Shown here: positions 15,382 through 15,646 of the stretch, piece by piece | How the letters are laid out: the number at the start of each line of letters is the position of its first letter | Position numbering within the stretch: position 1 is the first letter of the stretch | NCBI GenBank assembly: GCA_964463915.1 | Contig: CAYXEH010000056.1 | Span: 1-15,646 of the forward strand | DNA: 15,646 nt | Source: PUPG01 sp964463915 | GTDB taxonomy: Bacteria > Bacteroidota > Bacteroidia > Bacteroidales > UBA7960 | Direction: 5' to 3' | Position numbers and translations under genes: made by a program | Notes under the pieces: model-generated | What the model saw: only the letters and a program-made list of their open reading frames with translations | Databases searched by the model: none | What the model was told of the DNA's origin: nothing

Positions 15382-15538
15382 CAAAAATTTATCTGAATGC
15401 ATAAGATGGTGCGGGTGTCGCTTTCAGAAGTTCAGTAATACATCTCCCGGTTAGGATGATTTCCCGCCAATAAGACAACCTTACGTATGCCTGCAGGAAG
15501 CCATCCGGGAGGAATTCTCAGAAATTTTTGTAAAAGCT

Positions 15539-15568
15539 TTTGGATTTAAAAAAGAAAAGTTAATTTTG
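15539..15568 (+). promoter_or_regulatory. Promoter of tRNA-Asn
   Basis: TTTG at 15539–15542 and TAATTTTG at 15561–15568 (exact TAnnTTTG), with 18 bases between them, form a good Bacteroidota housekeeping promoter. The -7 box ends 23 bp before the mature 5' end of the tRNA. Confidence 0.75.
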
Positions 15569-15591
15569 CACACCCAATCAAACGGGAAAAT

Positions 15592-15646
15592 TCCTCCTTA
15601 GCTCAGTTGGTTAGAGCATCTGACTGTTAATCAGAGGGTCCTTGGT
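15592..15646 (+). tRNA. tRNA-Asn (GTT), 3' end cut by the window
   Basis: The first 55 nt of a tRNA: acceptor 5' strand TCCTCCT (15592–15598), TA at positions 8–9, D stem GCTC/GAGC, anticodon stem TCTGA/TCAGA with loop CTGTTAA (anticodon GTT at 15626–15628), variable loop GGGTC and the T-stem 5' half CTTGG. The rest of the T arm and the acceptor 3' strand lie beyond the window. Confidence 0.95.

Noticed and set aside
14485..15396. 303-codon plus-strand frame opposite the serine hydrolase
   Set aside because: Antisense of an intact enzyme with SxxK, YxN and HxG motifs; its own product has no family pattern.

Overview
The window looks like chromosomal core DNA from a member of the Bacteroidota, probably close to the Bacteroidales/Marinilabiliales. 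Three things point there. There are two lipoprotein families I know mainly from that phylum (DUF4837 and DUF4292). The gene order dut – TPR lipoprotein – DUF4292 – EnvC-like M23 is familiar from it. Exact TAnnTTTG -7 promoter boxes lie in front of dut, a serine hydrolase and a tRNA gene. No phage, transposase, CRISPR or plasmid genes are visible.

Left part (1–4,568). The window opens inside a minus-strand apolipoprotein N-acyltransferase (Lnt)-like gene that runs off the left edge. Just upstream is a secreted protein with a CTERM-type C-terminal sorting tail. After an 877-bp AT-rich stretch with no convincing gene comes a plus-strand membrane protein. It joins a dolichol/phytol-kinase-like half (VTE5 type) to a DUF92 half (VTE6, phytyl-phosphate-kinase type). 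It ends tail-to-tail with a minus-strand UbiA/MenA prenyltransferase. Together these two genes suggest salvage of a prenyl alcohol to its diphosphate, followed by transfer to an aromatic acceptor. This is the most interesting functional hypothesis here.

Middle part (4,753–10,932, all minus strand) is a cell-envelope block. In transcription order it holds a degenerate M23/EnvC-type activator with a long coiled coil, TatA, a MltD-type lytic transglycosylase with two LysM domains, a DUF4837 lipoprotein and a FemAB/GNAT-type transferase. The FemAB-like protein carries an insertion of about 88 residues built partly from a 63-bp (21-codon) tandem repeat. Relatives of that repeat sit about 4 kb away in the non-coding gap between the EnvC-like gene and tatA. 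This is an unusual sharing of one repeat family between a protein-coding insertion and an intergenic array.

Right part (11,011–15,646). A minus-strand operon with a promoter at about 14,040 reads dut, a TPR lipoprotein and a DUF4292 lipoprotein, and probably continues into the EnvC-like gene. Upstream is a separately promoted, membrane-anchored serine beta-lactamase-like hydrolase. The window ends inside a plus-strand tRNA-Asn (anticodon GTT) with its own promoter.

All assignments come from reading motifs by eye; no database search was run.
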